This document shows, piece by piece, positions 1-7,520 of a stretch of 14,062 bases of DNA (positions within the stretch are counted from its first letter, which is position 1; every line of letters starts with the position of its first letter). The stretch comes from an uncultured Collinsella sp. (GTDB taxonomy: Bacteria; Actinomycetota; Coriobacteriia; Coriobacteriales; Coriobacteriaceae): NCBI GenBank assembly GCA_902494855.1, contig CABUVC010000024.1:1-14062 (forward strand), written 5' to 3'. The notes under the pieces were generated by a model, which searched no databases, was not told where the DNA came from, and worked only from the letters and a program-made list of their open reading frames with translations. Position numbers and translations under genes: made by a program.

Positions 1-1
1 A

Positions 2-376
2 TCGGTCGCCCGAGCCGTCATGATCGAGACGGGCTTTGCGCCCGATTGGCTTCAATACGAGCTGACGGACCCCTTCGATTCGGCCAAGCCCATACGAACG
101 GACTTTGCCTGGGAGCGCCAGGCGCGGGAACTCACGCTGGGCGAGCTCGACGGGCTCATCAAATATACCGACCAGACCATGCTGGCCGGACGCACCACCG
201 CCGAGGCGCTCGTCGCCGAACGACAGCGCGAGGCGCACCTATCGCTCTACGGTCACCCTCTGCTGCGCTTTACCATGAACGAGGTCCGCTCGGCAGGAAC
301 GCTCGCCAAAAAGCTGCAGACGGCAGGCATCCGGCAGACCGCGCTACCGACATGGCTCAACGATATTGAGCTGTAG
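2..376 (+). CDS. 3' part of a hypothetical protein with a DUF559/restriction-endonuclease-like C-terminal domain (5' end outside window)
   Basis: The frame is open to the left edge (codons from position 2 read S-V-A-R-A-V before the first Met at 20) and ends with TAG at 374-376, so this is very probably the C-terminal part of a longer gene. The pattern D-F-A-W, then G-E-L-D-G-L-I-K-Y, then G-R-T-T-A-E-A-L-V-A-E-R-Q-R-E, then L-L-R-F-T resembles the C-terminal nuclease-like module found in many actinobacterial proteins, often annotated as AbiEi-type antitoxin or DUF559. The spaced D, E and K could be a PD-(D/E)XK-type acidic/lysine set. The N-terminal half, which would tell an AbiEi-like winged-helix protein from another type, is missing. 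No terminator follows; the repeat array begins 36 nt after the stop. The assignment rests on motif memory and is tentative. No nuclease activity can be claimed. Confidence 0.6.
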   Translation, partial: SVARAVMIETGFAPDWLQYELTDPFDSAKPIRTDFAWERQARELTLGELDGLIKYTDQTMLAGRTTAEALVAERQREAHLSLYGHPLLRFTMNEVRSAGTLAKKLQTAGIRQTALPTWLNDIEL

Positions 377-412
377 GGGCTACTGAGCTTATGCTCGCCT
401 GCCTACCAAACC

Positions 413-981
413 GGGACACACTTTCCGGTTGGCAGCACCCGCGGAAACCATGTCCCAGATTGAGTGCTCAAAATGGGATGCGCTTTCCAGATGGCATGCC
501 CAGCGGAAACTGCATCCCGGAATCGATGCTCAGAATGGGGCGCAATTTCCAAGTGAACGACAACCGGAAAGCGCGTCCCGGAATAGGCGCTCGGAATGGG
601 ATGCGCTTTCCCGACGAAGCTCCTTGCGGAAAGCGTGTCCCAGAATGAAGACTCAGAATGGGATGCAATTTCCGCCTGAAGACGATTCGGAAAGCGCATC
701 CCATTCTGAGCATCGATTCCGGGTTGCAGTTTCCGGTTGAGGGCTGTTCCGGAAAGTGTGTCCCATTCCAGGCGCGGATTCCGGGATGCACTTTCCGTTT
801 GAAGCTCCAACCGGAAAGCGTGTCCCGTTCTGGAGCCGAATTCCGGGACACGCTTTCCGCCAGAGGCTCTACCGGAAAGCGCATCCCATTCTGAGCATCG
901 ATTCCGGGTCGCAGTTTCCGCCTGAGAGCCGATCCGGAAACTGCATCCCATTCTGAGCGCCAATTCCGGGTCGCAGTTTCC
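413..981. repeat. Array of nineteen 14-bp cores in strictly alternating orientation (nine hairpins plus one half unit; BIME/REP-like)
   Basis: The core consensus is GGG-N6-TTTCC. Forward cores start at 413, 475, 537, 598, 660, 721, 783, 845, 906 and 968. Inverted cores start at 443, 505, 566, 628, 689, 751, 813, 874 and 936. Each forward/inverted pair encloses 15-16 nt and makes a 43-44-bp imperfect palindrome. Successive palindromes are separated by exactly 18 nt, giving a 61-62-bp period. GGG and TTTCC are invariant in all 19 copies. The 18-nt linkers read like GGAATCGATGCTCAGAAT in the left half and as its reverse complement in the right half, with the switch inside the hairpin at 660-702. 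The period is not a multiple of three, so coding is unlikely. The array lies between two convergent genes, a usual place for REP/BIME elements, but the sequence is not a family I recognise. Confidence 0.93.
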
Positions 982-983
982 GC

Positions 984-1022
984 TCCAAACAAAAGGCCCC
1001 GGCTCACGATGGAGCTGGGGCC
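984..1022 (-). terminator. Rho-independent terminator of the purine-hydroxylase operon
   Basis: On the minus strand an 11-bp GC-rich stem (arms 1012-1022 and 995-1005, one wobble pair, 6-nt loop) is followed by TTTTGTTTGG. It lies about 70 nt beyond the xdh stop codon at 1091-1093, where the end of the minus-strand operon is expected. It also separates the operon from the repeat array. Confidence 0.85.
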
Positions 1023-1090
1023 AAAGGCGCAGCTTATACAGTTGATGGCAAGCGCAGACGGCAGTCAGCAATGGCTGTCCGCGCTCTACC

Positions 1091-3868
1091 CTACCCGCGG
1101 TGACGGGCGCGGCTGTACGGCGTATCCACCATGGGCAGATCCGGACGCAGCTTCCCGTCAAACGCGCGGTAGGCGTTCTGCACGGCGGGCGCCGTGGGGA
1201 TCGTTGCGATCTCGCCGATGCCCTTGCCGCCGTATGCCACGGGCAGCAGCTCGTCCTTCTCCACGTAGATGGCGTGGATATCCGGTATTTCGGGCGCACG
1301 GAACAGCCCGAGCGTACCGTACCTTGCCTGGGGTACGCAGTCCTTGAGCGGCCAGTCCTCGGTAAGCGCATAGCCCATACCCATGAGCACACCGCCTTCG
1401 ATCTGACCCTGGATGGAGATGGGATTGACAACCTTGCCGGAATCGTGCGCGGCATAGACCTCGCTCACGCGACCGTCATCATCCAAAATGACCACATGCG
1501 TGGCAAAGCCGTAGCAGATGTGGCTCTTGGGGTTGGGAACGTCGGCGCCCAGCTTGTCGGTCGGCTCCAGGTACACGTAGCCAAACTCGCATCCCTCGAG
1601 CGCCTTGATGGCGGCCGCGGGATCCTGAGGATGCATACCCTGACCAGCGACGAGCTCCTGCGTGTGCAGCTGATAGGCGCGACCGTCGTCGTACTCGATC
1701 TTGACGCCGTCGCCATGTGCATTCACGGGAGCGGCGGGCGCAGACTTGCCGGCCTCGATGTCAAGCATGGCATCGCGCAGCAGGAAGGCGGCACCGCGCA
1801 CGGCCTCGCCGGTCACGACCGTCTGGCGCGAGCCAGACGTGGTGCCGGAGTCGGGAGCGTTCTCGGTGGAGCACTCGCCGTTGGCAATGCAGCGAAGCGG
1901 CAGGCCGCATGCCTCGGCAACGTCCTGCAAAAAGACGGTGTTGCAGCCCTGGCCGATGTCGGACGTGGCGGCATAGACCACAGCCACGCCGTCCTCGATG
2001 CGAATCTTGCAGCGGCCGGCATCGGGCAGGCCCACACCCACACCGGCGTTCTTCATGGCGCAGGCGATACCGGCATGTCCGGGATGCGCATAGTAGGCAT
2101 CCTTGACCTCGAGCAGCGTCTCCTTAAGCGCCGTGGAGCAGTCGGCAATCTGGCCGTTGGGCAAAACCTCGCCCGGCTCGATGGCGTTTCGGTAACGAAT
2201 CTCCCACGGATCCAGGCCGACCTTCTCTGCCAGCAGGTCGATCAGGCTCTCGAGCGCAAACTCGGACTGGCAAACGCCAAAGCCGCGGTACGCGCCGGCG
2301 GGCGGGTTGTTGGTGTAGTAGCCAAAACCGCGAATGTCAGTGTTCTGGTACTTGTAGGGGCCGACGGCATGCGTGCAGGCGCGCTCGAGCACCGGGCCGC
2401 ACAGCGACGCGTAGGCGCCGGTGTCAAAGTTGATCTCGCAGTCCAGACCGGTAAAGTTGCCCTCGGCGTCGCAGCCCAGCGTAAAGGTGCCGTCCATGGC
2501 GTGGCGCTTGGGATGGAAAGCGAGCGACTCGGCGCGCGTGAGCTTGCACTTCACAGGACGCTGGAACTTATATGCGGCGAGCGCGGCCAGGTGCTGGATC
2601 GAAACGTCCTCCTTACCGCCAAAGCCGCCGCCCACGAGCATGGTCTCGACGACCACGCGCTCGGGCTCGTTGTCCCAGCCAAACATGTGGGCACACTCTT
2701 TGCGCGTGTCGTAGGCACCCTGGTCGGTCGACTGCACCTTGACGCCGTTCTTGTACGGGAAGGCAACGGCGCACTCGGGCTCCAAGAAGGCATGCTCGGT
2801 AAAGGGCGTGGTAAAGCGCTGCGTCACGGTGAACGCGCTCTCTGCCAGCGCCTTGGCGGCGTCGCCGCGCGTCACATGGCGGCTCTGGCACACGTTGTCC
2901 TTGAGCTCCACCGTGTTGCCAAAGGCAAAGAAGCTGTCATGCAGACGCGGGGCGTCGGCAGCCCTGGCCTCGACAATGTTACGCACGGGCTCCAGCGGCT
3001 CGTAATCGATCTTTACGAGCTTCTTGGCCTTCTCGAGCGTCGCCTCGTCCTCGGCAACCACCAGTACGATGGCGTCACCCACGCAGCGGGTGATATCGCC
3101 CGCCGCGATCATGACGTCCCAGTCCTGGATAAGGTGGCCGACCTGGTTGACCGGCACGTCCTCGGCGTGCAGGATCCCCACCACGCCGGGCAGGGCCTCG
3201 GCCTTGGAGGTATCGATGGAGAGCACGCGGGCGCGCGGATACTTGGAGCGCACGGCGCTGGCATAGGTCAGGCCCGGCTGATCGAGCTCGTCGATGTCGT
3301 CGGGATACTTGCCCTCGCCGAGCACCTTCTTGCGCACGTCGATACGGAAGGCGCGCTTGCCCACGCCGTAGTCGTCGCCGCGCTCCAGGTCCTCGTCGAT
3401 CTGCTTTTCGCCGCGGAGCACCGCAGCGGCCAGCGAAATGCCCTCAATAATCTTCTTGTAGCCGGTGCAGCGGCAGACGTTACCGCGGATGGCGTACTTG
3501 ATCTGCTCCTCGGTGGGCTCGGGGTCCTCGGCGATGAGCGCTGCGCCCGCCATGACCATACCGGGGATGCAAAAGCCGCACTGCACGGCGCCCACGGCGC
3601 CAAAGGCGTACACAAAGGCCTCGCGCACGTCCTCGGGCAGGCCCTCGACGGTCACGATGTTGCGGCCGGCGGCAAGAGCGGTGGTCAGCACGCACGCCTT
3701 GACGGCCGCACCGTCCACATGGATGGTGCAGGTACCGCAAGCACCTTCGGAGCAGCCGTCCTTGGCGGAATGGATATGCAGGTCGTCGCGCAGGTAGCGC
3801 AGCAGCGGTTTATTCTCCGTCGTCGTGCGCTCGACGCCGTTAACGGTAAAAGTGAATTCCTGTGCCAT
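1091..3868 (-). CDS. xdh: Selenium-dependent-type xanthine dehydrogenase: fused 2Fe-2S and molybdopterin subunit
   Basis: A 925-aa molybdenum hydroxylase predicted to hydroxylate (or reduce) purines in the cytoplasm. The N-terminus has a plant-type 2Fe-2S domain (C39, C44, C47, C59) followed by the helical 2Fe-2S domain (C97, C100, C132, C134). From about residue 170 the aldehyde oxidase/xanthine dehydrogenase a/b-hammerhead and the Mo-pterin domain follow. Visible Mo-domain motifs are GGGFGGKE ending at E420 (equivalent to bovine Glu802), AYRGFG at 526-531, and GKGIGE ending at E886 (the position of the catalytic Glu1261). Fusion of the iron-sulfur and Mo parts without an FAD domain, next to ygfK and ssnA, is typical of the selenium-dependent XDH/XdhD group. 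Unlike E. coli XdhD as I recall it, all eight iron-sulfur cysteines are present. The ATG at 3866-3868 has a good RBS (AAGGGA) just after the ferredoxin stop, 12 nt away, so translation is probably coupled. True substrate and direction are not visible. Confidence 0.92.
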   Translation of the reverse strand: MAQEFTFTVNGVERTTTENKPLLRYLRDDLHIHSAKDGCSEGACGTCTIHVDGAAVKACVLTTALAAGRNIVTVEGLPEDVREAFVYAFGAVGAVQCGFCIPGMVMAGAALIAEDPEPTEEQIKYAIRGNVCRCTGYKKIIEGISLAAAVLRGEKQIDEDLERGDDYGVGKRAFRIDVRKKVLGEGKYPDDIDELDQPGLTYASAVRSKYPRARVLSIDTSKAEALPGVVGILHAEDVPVNQVGHLIQDWDVMIAAGDITRCVGDAIVLVVAEDEATLEKAKKLVKIDYEPLEPVRNIVEARAADAPRLHDSFFAFGNTVELKDNVCQSRHVTRGDAAKALAESAFTVTQRFTTPFTEHAFLEPECAVAFPYKNGVKVQSTDQGAYDTRKECAHMFGWDNEPERVVVETMLVGGGFGGKEDVSIQHLAALAAYKFQRPVKCKLTRAESLAFHPKRHAMDGTFTLGCDAEGNFTGLDCEINFDTGAYASLCGPVLERACTHAVGPYKYQNTDIRGFGYYTNNPPAGAYRGFGVCQSEFALESLIDLLAEKVGLDPWEIRYRNAIEPGEVLPNGQIADCSTALKETLLEVKDAYYAHPGHAGIACAMKNAGVGVGLPDAGRCKIRIEDGVAVVYAATSDIGQGCNTVFLQDVAEACGLPLRCIANGECSTENAPDSGTTSGSRQTVVTGEAVRGAAFLLRDAMLDIEAGKSAPAAPVNAHGDGVKIEYDDGRAYQLHTQELVAGQGMHPQDPAAAIKALEGCEFGYVYLEPTDKLGADVPNPKSHICYGFATHVVILDDDGRVSEVYAAHDSGKVVNPISIQGQIEGGVLMGMGYALTEDWPLKDCVPQARYGTLGLFRAPEIPDIHAIYVEKDELLPVAYGGKGIGEIATIPTAPAVQNAYRAFDGKLRPDLPMVDTPYSRARHRG

Positions 3869-3880
3869 GGTGATTCCCTT

Positions 3881-4360
3881 CTACACGCCGGCGGCGATGC
3901 CGGTGCGGTCGTGGATGGCGCCATGCGGGCAGACGACGGCGCACATGCCGCACGACAGGCAGTCCACGCCGTCGATATGGGCGCAGTTGTCCTCGATGCG
4001 GATAGCGCCGGCAGGGCACTTTTTAGCGCACATGCCGCAACCGATGCAGCTCGTGTCGCAGATCTTGCGAGCGATGGCGCCCTTATCGGTGTTGTTGCAG
4101 CGCACCAGAATGTTCTGGTAGCCGGGGACGAAGGCAATCACGCGCTGCGGGCACGCCATGCCGCACAGGCCACAGCCCGTGCACTTGGAGCGATCCACGC
4201 GGGCGATGCCATCGACCAGCGCAATGGCGCCGTGGGGGCAGGCCGTGACGCAGGCGCCACAGCCAATGCAGCCTTCGCTGCAGCGGGCGTCGCCGCCTGC
4301 GGAAGCGCAACCACTTCCGCAGGCAACGTAGGCCACGTTATGTTGAATGGATTTGGCCAT
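3881..4360 (-). CDS. RnfB-like soluble polyferredoxin (four [4Fe-4S] sites)
   Basis: A 159-aa protein with 22 cysteines. Four CxxCxxCxxxCP motifs are visible: C31/34/37/41, C60/63/66/70, C105/108/111/115 and C134/137/140/144. The order and spacing, with AYVACGSGCASAGGDARC before the first motif and VRCNNTDKG between the second and third, follow the C-terminal half of RnfB. The RnfB N-terminal membrane helix and its first iron-sulfur domain are absent, so the protein should be soluble. It lies between ygfK (11 nt upstream) and xdh (12 nt downstream) in one transcript. The inferred job is to pass electrons between the 2Fe-2S clusters of the hydroxylase and the flavins of YgfK, or to connect them to the cell's ferredoxin pool. 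ATG at 4358-4360 has only a weak upstream AGGCGAG, consistent with translational coupling to ygfK. Confidence 0.88.
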   Translation of the reverse strand: MAKSIQHNVAYVACGSGCASAGGDARCSEGCIGCGACVTACPHGAIALVDGIARVDRSKCTGCGLCGMACPQRVIAFVPGYQNILVRCNNTDKGAIARKICDTSCIGCGMCAKKCPAGAIRIEDNCAHIDGVDCLSCGMCAVVCPHGAIHDRTGIAAGV

Positions 4361-4371
4361 AAGAGACTCGC

Positions 4372-7371
4372 CTATTTCTTAAGAAGGTACGGATAGTTGT
4401 CGCGCACGGCCCTGATGGTCAGGCGGACGGCCTCGGGAAGACCGGTGTTGACGGCATCGACCGAGACGGTGCGGACCGTGCCGGCGACGCGGACCTTAAA
4501 GTGGTCCTCGTCCACGGCCAGGAAGCCCTCGTTCTCGGAGTTCTCCATGTCCTGCTCGCTCCAGAACAGGGTGAGCTTGTCCTTGTAGGGACGACCCTCC
4601 TGGTAGGGGCAGAACACGGCGCAGTTACCGCACTCGTTGCACATGCCGTCGACATGGACGACCTGATGCTTGGCCAGGCCCGGCACCTTAATTGCCACGT
4701 TGGCGCGGTTGGGGCACACGTCGCAGCAGACCTCGCACACCGAGCCGCAGCCCAGGCAGCGGGTCTTGGTGCAGTTGCGCTTGTCGCGGCACAGCGACCC
4801 CTTGCGCTCGTAGCAGGTATCCTCGCGGCCGGCCTGCTCGTTGCAGTCGGCGTACTTGTTAAAGTCCACGCCGGCAATGGCACGGGCGACCTCGGCGGCG
4901 TCGGCGATAGCCTCGACCACGGTGGCAGGACCGCGGCGGCAGTCACCGGCAGCCCAAATGCCCTCGACGCCGGTGGAGGTGGCGGCAAGGCGGCCGCGAC
5001 GGTCGTGCTCGACGCCCACGGCATCGTACAGGCTGGCATCGATGCCCTCGCCCACGGCGCAGATCACCGTGGTGGCGGAAAGCTCGACAGTCTCGCCCGT
5101 GGCGACGGGGCTGCGACGGCCGCTTGCATCCGGCTCGCCGAGCTCCATAACGTCGCAGGTCAGCACGGAGCCGTTGAGCGCCTTGGGCGCCAGCAGCTCG
5201 CAGAACTCAACGCCGTCGGCAAGAGCAAGATCGAGTTCTTCCTCGTCGGCGGGCATCTGCTTCTTGGTACGGCGATACACCAGGCGCACGTTCTTCACGC
5301 CGGCCAGGCGCTTGGCCACGCGGGCCGCGTCCATGGCGGTGTTGCCGGCGCCAATGACCACGACATCCTCGCCCAGCTCGAGTTTCTCGCCCTTCTTGGC
5401 GGCCTCGAGGAACTCCAGCACATCGAGCTCGGCACCCTCGCCCAAGCCCGCAGAGCCGGGCATCCAGGCACCGGTGGCCACGACCACGTCAGTAAAGCCT
5501 TGAGCCTTGAGTTCGTCGATGGAATCAACGCGAGCGTTGAGCTGCACCTTGGCGCCAAAGGCCAGGCAGAGCTCGGCATCGTGGGAGATATCGTCGCTGG
5601 CGATACGGAACTCGGGGATCACGTGACGGACCACGCCTCCGAGCGAGTCGCGGGCCTCAAAGATGGTGACGGGCACGCCGGCACGCGTCAGGAAGAACGC
5701 CGTCGCCAGGCCGGCCGGGCCGCCGCCGATAACGGCAACGTTGCGCTCGCCGACGTTGGCAACAGCCTGGGCGCGCAGCTTGGGCAGCACGGCGGTCATG
5801 GCCTCGCGGGCGGCCTTGAGCTTGCTGGCGCGAATCTGGGCGCCCTCGGGCTCGTAGAACGCACGCTCGCAGGCACGGCCGCAGGGATGCGGGCAGATGG
5901 TGCCGGTAATGAACGGCAGGGCATTGCGCTCGATGATGATGTTGAGTGCGTCCTCGTAGCGGCCCTCGTCAACAGCCGCCAGGTAGGCGGGAATATCCTG
6001 CTGGATGGGGCAGCTCGTACGGCACGGCGTGGTAAAGCAGTCGGAAAGCGGGCTCTTGCCAGCGACCTTGCGGTCGGGCAGCGGACGCAGCGGCTTCTTG
6101 TAGAGCGGGTTGGTGAGCGAGTCGGTCTGGATCGCAGTCACGGCCTCGAGAGAGACGCCCGCGAACGGCTTGCCATCCAGGTCGGTAAACTCACCGGCCA
6201 TCTGGCTAAAGCGCTCGTAGCCACCGGGCTTGAGCACGTCGGTCGCCAGGGTGACGGGCCAAATGCCGGCATCGTACAGGGCGCGGATGTTGTAGACCGT
6301 AGCACCGCCGGAGTAGCTGATGCGCAGCTTGCCATCGAACTGCTCGGTAATGCGACGGGCGGCCTCGATGGTCAGCGAGAACAGCGAACGGCCGGACATG
6401 TACATCTCGGTGGAAGGCAGCTCGTTTCTCGTCACGTCGACGGGGAACGTGTTGGTCAGCTTGACGCCAAACTCCAGGCCGCGCTCGGCGCACAGGGCAA
6501 TCAGGCGCTCGAACATAGGCACGGCATCGGCCCACTGCAGGTCCTCGCGGAAGTGCGTGTCATCGAAGACGATGTAGTCAAAGCCCAGCTCGTTCAGACG
6601 CTGGCGGGCAAACTCATAGCCCAGCAGCGTGGGGTTGCACTTGATGTAGGTGTTGAGGCTCTTCTCGGTGATCAGATAGGTCGCGATGCGCTCGATCTCG
6701 GCCGGCGGGCAGCCATGCAGCGTGGACTCGGTAATGGAGTTGGAGACGCGCGCCGGGATGGATTCGACAAATGCGGCGTCGACATGCTCAAACTTGTCCA
6801 GGTTGGCAAGCGCCCATGCGCGGCACTCATTCCAGACGTCAGAGCCGCTGGCGTCCTTCATGCCCTCGATGTAGGCATCGACCTTGGGGCTCTTGATGCC
6901 TTCCAGGTCATAGCCCACGGACATGTTAAAGACAAAGCCGTCCGGGCTGCCCAGGCCGTACTCGCGAGCGATCAGGTGGCAGGCAAACCATGCCTTCACG
7001 TACTCGGCAAAGGCCTGCGGAACCTCGAGCTCGGTCGACCACTCGCAGTTGTAGCACTCGTCCTGCGCCACGATGCAGGGCTTGTTGACGCACTTGGAGA
7101 GCTCCTCGCCGTCCATAACCTGAACGGTCTTAAGCTCAAAGAAGCGGGAACCGGCCACATAAGAGGCCACGATGTTCTGGGCAAGCTGCGTGTTGGGACC
7201 GGCGGCCGGGCCAAACGGAGTCTCGATGCGCTCGTCAAAAATGGGAAGCGCACCCTCCTGGTTGGTCGTGACCATCTTGCGCACGCCAAAGATGGCGTCC
7301 TGGGTCTTATGCTCCTCGATGATCCAGTTCATCAGCTGCGAAAACGGGATCGGCCTCATGATGTCGCTCAT
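4372..7371 (-). CDS. ygfK: YgfK: putative selenate reductase/purine-catabolic flavin and iron-sulfur oxidoreductase
   Basis: A 999-aa protein (E. coli YgfK is about 1030) with the YgfK domain order. Residues 1 to about 425 form a dihydroorotate-dehydrogenase-like TIM barrel, with TPFGPAAGPNTQLAQN early and SGGATVYNI late. A 4Fe-4S region follows (C445, C450, C454, C493, C497, C501) as in GltD and dihydropyrimidine dehydrogenase. Next come an FAD Rossmann motif VIGGGPAG at 547-554 and an NAD(P)-binding VIGAGNTA at 672-679. The C-terminus is a cysteine-rich ferredoxin module, including CNECGNCAVFCP at 911-922. The start at 7369-7371 is chosen because it has AGAGGAG upstream and begins the conserved MSDIMRPIPFSQLM. 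An in-frame ATG at 7494 would add an Arg/Pro-rich, unconserved 41 aa from the hairpin-filled spacer. The name 'selenate reductase' is historical. In gut bacteria ygfK belongs to clusters linked to anaerobic purine/urate breakdown. It is the likely flavin/NAD(P)H end of an electron chain with the ferredoxin and Xdh. Confidence 0.93.
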   Translation of the reverse strand: MSDIMRPIPFSQLMNWIIEEHKTQDAIFGVRKMVTTNQEGALPIFDERIETPFGPAAGPNTQLAQNIVASYVAGSRFFELKTVQVMDGEELSKCVNKPCIVAQDECYNCEWSTELEVPQAFAEYVKAWFACHLIAREYGLGSPDGFVFNMSVGYDLEGIKSPKVDAYIEGMKDASGSDVWNECRAWALANLDKFEHVDAAFVESIPARVSNSITESTLHGCPPAEIERIATYLITEKSLNTYIKCNPTLLGYEFARQRLNELGFDYIVFDDTHFREDLQWADAVPMFERLIALCAERGLEFGVKLTNTFPVDVTRNELPSTEMYMSGRSLFSLTIEAARRITEQFDGKLRISYSGGATVYNIRALYDAGIWPVTLATDVLKPGGYERFSQMAGEFTDLDGKPFAGVSLEAVTAIQTDSLTNPLYKKPLRPLPDRKVAGKSPLSDCFTTPCRTSCPIQQDIPAYLAAVDEGRYEDALNIIIERNALPFITGTICPHPCGRACERAFYEPEGAQIRASKLKAAREAMTAVLPKLRAQAVANVGERNVAVIGGGPAGLATAFFLTRAGVPVTIFEARDSLGGVVRHVIPEFRIASDDISHDAELCLAFGAKVQLNARVDSIDELKAQGFTDVVVATGAWMPGSAGLGEGAELDVLEFLEAAKKGEKLELGEDVVVIGAGNTAMDAARVAKRLAGVKNVRLVYRRTKKQMPADEEELDLALADGVEFCELLAPKALNGSVLTCDVMELGEPDASGRRSPVATGETVELSATTVICAVGEGIDASLYDAVGVEHDRRGRLAATSTGVEGIWAAGDCRRGPATVVEAIADAAEVARAIAGVDFNKYADCNEQAGREDTCYERKGSLCRDKRNCTKTRCLGCGSVCEVCCDVCPNRANVAIKVPGLAKHQVVHVDGMCNECGNCAVFCPYQEGRPYKDKLTLFWSEQDMENSENEGFLAVDEDHFKVRVAGTVRTVSVDAVNTGLPEAVRLTIRAVRDNYPYLLKK

Positions 7372-7520
7372 AGTGAGCTCCTCTCTGTAACGCCCGGCGA
7401 GACCGCGCGGCGGGCGCAAATACGGTGTAGCGCTAGCACAGCGCCGGCGACCCCGCGGAGGCCGCCTATACGCGCGTCGGATGCGGCGAAACATCCGACG
7501 CGCGCGAAACTACTTGTGAA
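7372..7520 (-). other. Structured ssnA-ygfK spacer with a perfect 13-bp inverted repeat
   Basis: This 149-nt GC-rich spacer carries three successive inverted repeats. The strongest is 7471-7483 against 7492-7504 (CGCGCGTCGGATG and its exact complement, 8-nt loop). Weaker ones are 7430-7434/7440-7444 and 7391-7396/7411-7416. On the minus strand the large stem is followed by TATAGGCGGC rather than a run of T, so it is not a standard intrinsic terminator. A role in mRNA processing or in setting the ssnA:ygfK ratio is an inference. Confidence 0.6.

Noticed and set aside
413..981. CRISPR array
   Set aside because: Units are 14-bp cores in alternating orientation, and linkers are near-identical rather than unique spacers. 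No cas genes are seen.
403..1455. Long minus-strand open frame (350 aa) and other open frames across the repeat array
   Set aside because: The array's 61-62-bp period rotates the reading frame, the peptides are only repeat translations such as GKRIPF, and part of the frame overlaps xdh out of phase. Openness comes from repeat composition.
1091..3868. Selenocysteine codon in the selenium-type hydroxylase
   Set aside because: The frame has no internal TGA, and selenium in this enzyme group is a labile cofactor rather than an encoded selenocysteine.
1100..4396. 1098-aa + strand open frame opposite xdh and the ferredoxin
   Set aside because: Antisense shadow in GC-rich DNA. The opposite strand carries clear conserved motifs, and the frame has no family features.
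7372..7494. 41-aa N-terminal extension of YgfK from the ATG at 7494
   Set aside because: It has no RBS, covers the hairpin spacer and is Arg/Pro-rich. The ATG at 7369-7371 has AGAGGAG and starts the conserved sequence.
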